Assembly (NCBI RefSeq): GCF_918698095.1
Contig: NZ_CAKKLY010000003.1
Coordinates: forward strand, 87,193 to 151,192
Length of the DNA stretch: 64,000 bases
Origin: Arthrobacter sp. Bi83
GTDB lineage: Bacteria > Actinomycetota > Actinomycetes > Actinomycetales > Micrococcaceae
Reading direction: 5' to 3'
Shown in pieces: positions 62,703 through 64,000 of the stretch; the stretch's first letter is position 1, and each line of letters begins with the position of its first letter. A program made the position numbers and the translations under genes. The notes below the pieces were generated by a model. The model did not search any database, was not told the origin of the DNA, and saw only the letters and a program-made list of their open reading frames with translations.

Positions 62703-63215
62703 TCAGTAGCGCCGCCGGTAGACGGGGTCCAGGGTTTCCGGCGCCACACCCAGCATTTCGGCGGTGTGTTCCACCACGACATCGTGCACCAGGTCCTGCA
62801 GCTCCTCCCGGACCGGGCACCCCTGCTCGACAACCCGGCGGTACAGCGTGATGACCGGCCCTTCGTCCTCCGTGGCGGGCGTGTAGCAGCCCATCGGAGC
62901 GGGCGAACCGTCGGCCACCAGCTGCTCCAGGTTCGGCGGGATTTCGTCGACCGCAAACCGCACGCCGTCGAGCGTCTTTCCCCAGATGTCGTGGAGCCGC
63001 TGGGCGGAGTCCATGACGAGTTCGTCGAACCGGTCAGAGCGCGTCCGGTAGGCGGGAAGCGTGGGCAGCAACAGCTCGCCGCGAAGTCCCCGTCCATGGC
63101 GGTTGCGCCTCCGCCGCGCAAAGCTCCGCCCGGCGGCCGGGCCGGCGGCTTCCTTGGGAGCCCCGGGGTCAGCCAACCGGACCGTAAAACCCGAATCATG
63201 GTGCGATGACTGCAT
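62703..63215 (-). CDS. Metallopeptidase family protein (zincin-like, PF06262)
   Basis: 170 aa. 'RFDELVMDSAQRLHDIWG', 'VRFAVDEIPPNLEQLV' and 'GPVITLYRRVVEQGCPVREE' match the minimal zincin family of actinobacteria (Rv3259-like by position). The expected HExxH is replaced by 'DLVHDVVVEHTAEMLGV', i.e. HD then EH three residues on, so zinc binding may be altered and activity lost. Residues 20-45 are a basic, low-complexity segment. TAGAGT lies exactly 6 nt before ATG 63215, fixing a leaderless start. It is divergent from DUF3499. Confidence 0.82.
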   Translation of the reverse strand: MQSSHHDSGFTVRLADPGAPKEAAGPAAGRSFARRRRNRHGRGLRGELLLPTLPAYRTRSDRFDELVMDSAQRLHDIWGKTLDGVRFAVDEIPPNLEQLVADGSPAPMGCYTPATEDEGPVITLYRRVVEQGCPVREELQDLVHDVVVEHTAEMLGVAPETLDPVYRRRY

Positions 63216-63335
63216 ATACCGACTCTAAACCCGCCGGATGATTTGCGCGACATAATCCACGCCGGGCGGCACGGCCGTGGCGCGTCCGCCGTCAATGTCG
63301 GAATTCGCGCCGCACCCGGAGTAGTCTGTGATGTC

Positions 63336-63725
63336 GTGGGTGCTATCCGTCAATGTTCCAGGTCAGCCTGCCGCCAGTCCGCGGTGGCCACTTTGACGTA
63401 CGTATACGCGGATTCCACGGCGGTCCTTGGACCGCTTGCCACCTACGCCGAGCCGCACTGTTACGACCTCTGCGCGCAGCACGCGGGTTCACTGACCGTT
63501 CCGCGGGGCTGGGAAGTCCTGCGCCTTGCCATGCCGTCCCAGCCGCCGCAGCCCGGGCCCGACGACCTGCTTGCCCTGGCCGACGCCGTGCGTGAGGCGG
63601 CATCCCGGCCGGCTGCCTCCGGAACCTCGCAGGGGCAGCGCGGCGCCCATTCCGCGCTCGAGGCGCCCGCCGGGGCGGAGGGCGTGCGCCGCGGCCACCT
63701 CCGCATACTGCGCGAACCGTCCTGA
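63336..63725 (+). CDS. DUF3499 domain-containing protein (Cys-rich, zinc-ribbon-like)
   Basis: 129 aa of the actinobacterial DUF3499 family, function unknown, encoded between WhiB2 and phosphomannomutase in mycobacteria (Rv3258c). 'RQCSRSACRQSAVATLTYVY' and 'ATYAEPHCYDLCAQHAGS' give two CxxxxC/CxxxC-like pairs that probably bind zinc. 'LTVPRGWEVLRL' closes the conserved part; a disordered Pro/Ala tail follows. GTG 63336 is chosen: family similarity begins there and TAGTCT lies 8 nt upstream. A longer reading to 63243 has no support. Confidence 0.85.
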   Translation: MGAIRQCSRSACRQSAVATLTYVYADSTAVLGPLATYAEPHCYDLCAQHAGSLTVPRGWEVLRLAMPSQPPQPGPDDLLALADAVREAASRPAASGTSQGQRGAHSALEAPAGAEGVRRGHLRILREPS

Positions 63726-63801
63726 ACCGCAACTGGCGGTAGGCTGGAAGCTGCAAATCCGTCAGCCACAGCGCGCCTTCGCCCAGCAGGGAGCATCAAC
63801 C

Positions 63802-64000
63802 ATGCCAAAGATCAGTCCCGAACTGTTGTCCGTCCTGCGGTGCCCGGTCACAGGCTCGGCCCTGACGCAGGAGGGCGAGGAACTCGTGTCGACGGCGGCG
63901 GCAGAGGGCGGCGAAAAGCTGCGCTACGCCATCGAGGACGGCATTCCGCTGCTTCTTCCCCCGGAACTGCTAGCCGCGGCGAGCGCCGCCCAGTCAGACG
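63802..64000 (+). CDS. Trm112-family zinc-binding-like protein, 3' end beyond window
   Basis: Begins at ATG 63802 behind CAGGGAG. The visible 66 residues start 'MPKISPELLSVLRCPVTGSA' and contain 'YAIEDGIPLLLPPELL', the Trm112 pattern (YcaR-type). The usual second Cys of the zinc knuckle is replaced: only one Cys is seen (CPVTGS). Such proteins partner methyltransferases, and next to phosphomannomutase genes they may have another role. The frame is open at base 64000, so it is partial. Confidence 0.8.
   Translation, partial: MPKISPELLSVLRCPVTGSALTQEGEELVSTAAAEGGEKLRYAIEDGIPLLLPPELLAAASAAQSD

Overview
The window is a strongly G+C-rich, densely packed chromosomal segment of an actinobacterium. 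The protein sequences look like Arthrobacter/Pseudarthrobacter (Micrococcaceae). Lineage markers are a mycothiol S-conjugate amidase, a WhiB regulator, a mycosin-like subtilase, an actinobacterial FtsB homologue, and DUF501, DUF3499, DUF4245, DUF4307 and DUF5719 proteins. I see no transposase, integrase, phage gene, rRNA operon or CRISPR array. Most of it is core genome.

Layout. (1) 1-6106: nucleoside uptake and salvage (BmpA-type ABC permease, cytidine deaminase, pyrimidine-nucleoside phosphorylase, adenosine deaminase, MazG-type pyrophosphohydrolase), interrupted by two tandem DedA proteins. (2) 6229-10084: enolase, FtsB, DUF501, Ppx/GppA; with the mazG-like gene this matches the order I recall for M. 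tuberculosis Rv1021-Rv1026. (3) 10133-14207: orphan mycosin-like protease, type II NADH dehydrogenase, an ACT-GNAT fusion protein and a tRNA-Leu(UAA). (4) 14423-20131: branched-chain amino-acid-type ABC transporter, binding protein on + and livHMGF on -; both units carry a CRP/GlxR-like box. (5) 20572-30519: Bax inhibitor family protein, thiolase, deoR-galT-galK with a divergent aldose epimerase, AI-2E exporter, threonine ammonia-lyase, rhomboid. (6) 30627-38730: greA, DUF4307, mca, small membrane protein, DUF255 protein, TrhA, short-chain Z-prenyl synthase, PhoH2; close to the mycobacterial order Rv1080c-Rv1095. (7) 38743-45120: accessory stretch with a 31-bp tandem repeat array, a GNAT enzyme, two uncharacterised proteins, an A24 prepilin peptidase, a TetR/MFS efflux pair and a decayed vWA gene. 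(8) 45217-49262: fumC, carbonic anhydrase, DUF4245, glpX. (9) 49356-64000: cell-envelope and purine block (femX, manA, LCP ligase, purE, purK, GtrA, TIGR03089-like, whiB, giant GT2, DUF5719, zincin-like, DUF3499, Trm112-like), resembling the mycobacterial Rv3256c-Rv3277 neighbourhood.

How it works together. Nucleosides imported by the first cluster are deaminated and phosphorolysed to bases and sugar phosphates. Galactose is converted through GalM/GalK/GalT under a DeoR-type repressor. Enolase, GlpX, fumarase and carbonic anhydrase serve central carbon flux. ManA, the prenyl synthase, GT2, GtrA, LCP and FemX supply cell-wall glycopolymers and cross-bridges.

The most distinctive signals are regulatory and structural. 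Many start codons lie 6-7 nt downstream of a TAnnnT hexamer (leaderless genes), which fixes several starts. A 31-bp repeat family occurs as a five-copy array and as single copies translated inside two enzymes. Other unusual items are a LivH permease with a secreted N-terminal domain, a class-I-shaped tRNA-Leu(UAA) overlapping a coding region, a structured leader with a coupled small ORF before PhoH2, and a palindrome embedded in the whiB promoter. I found no clear candidate for an entirely new multi-gene system.
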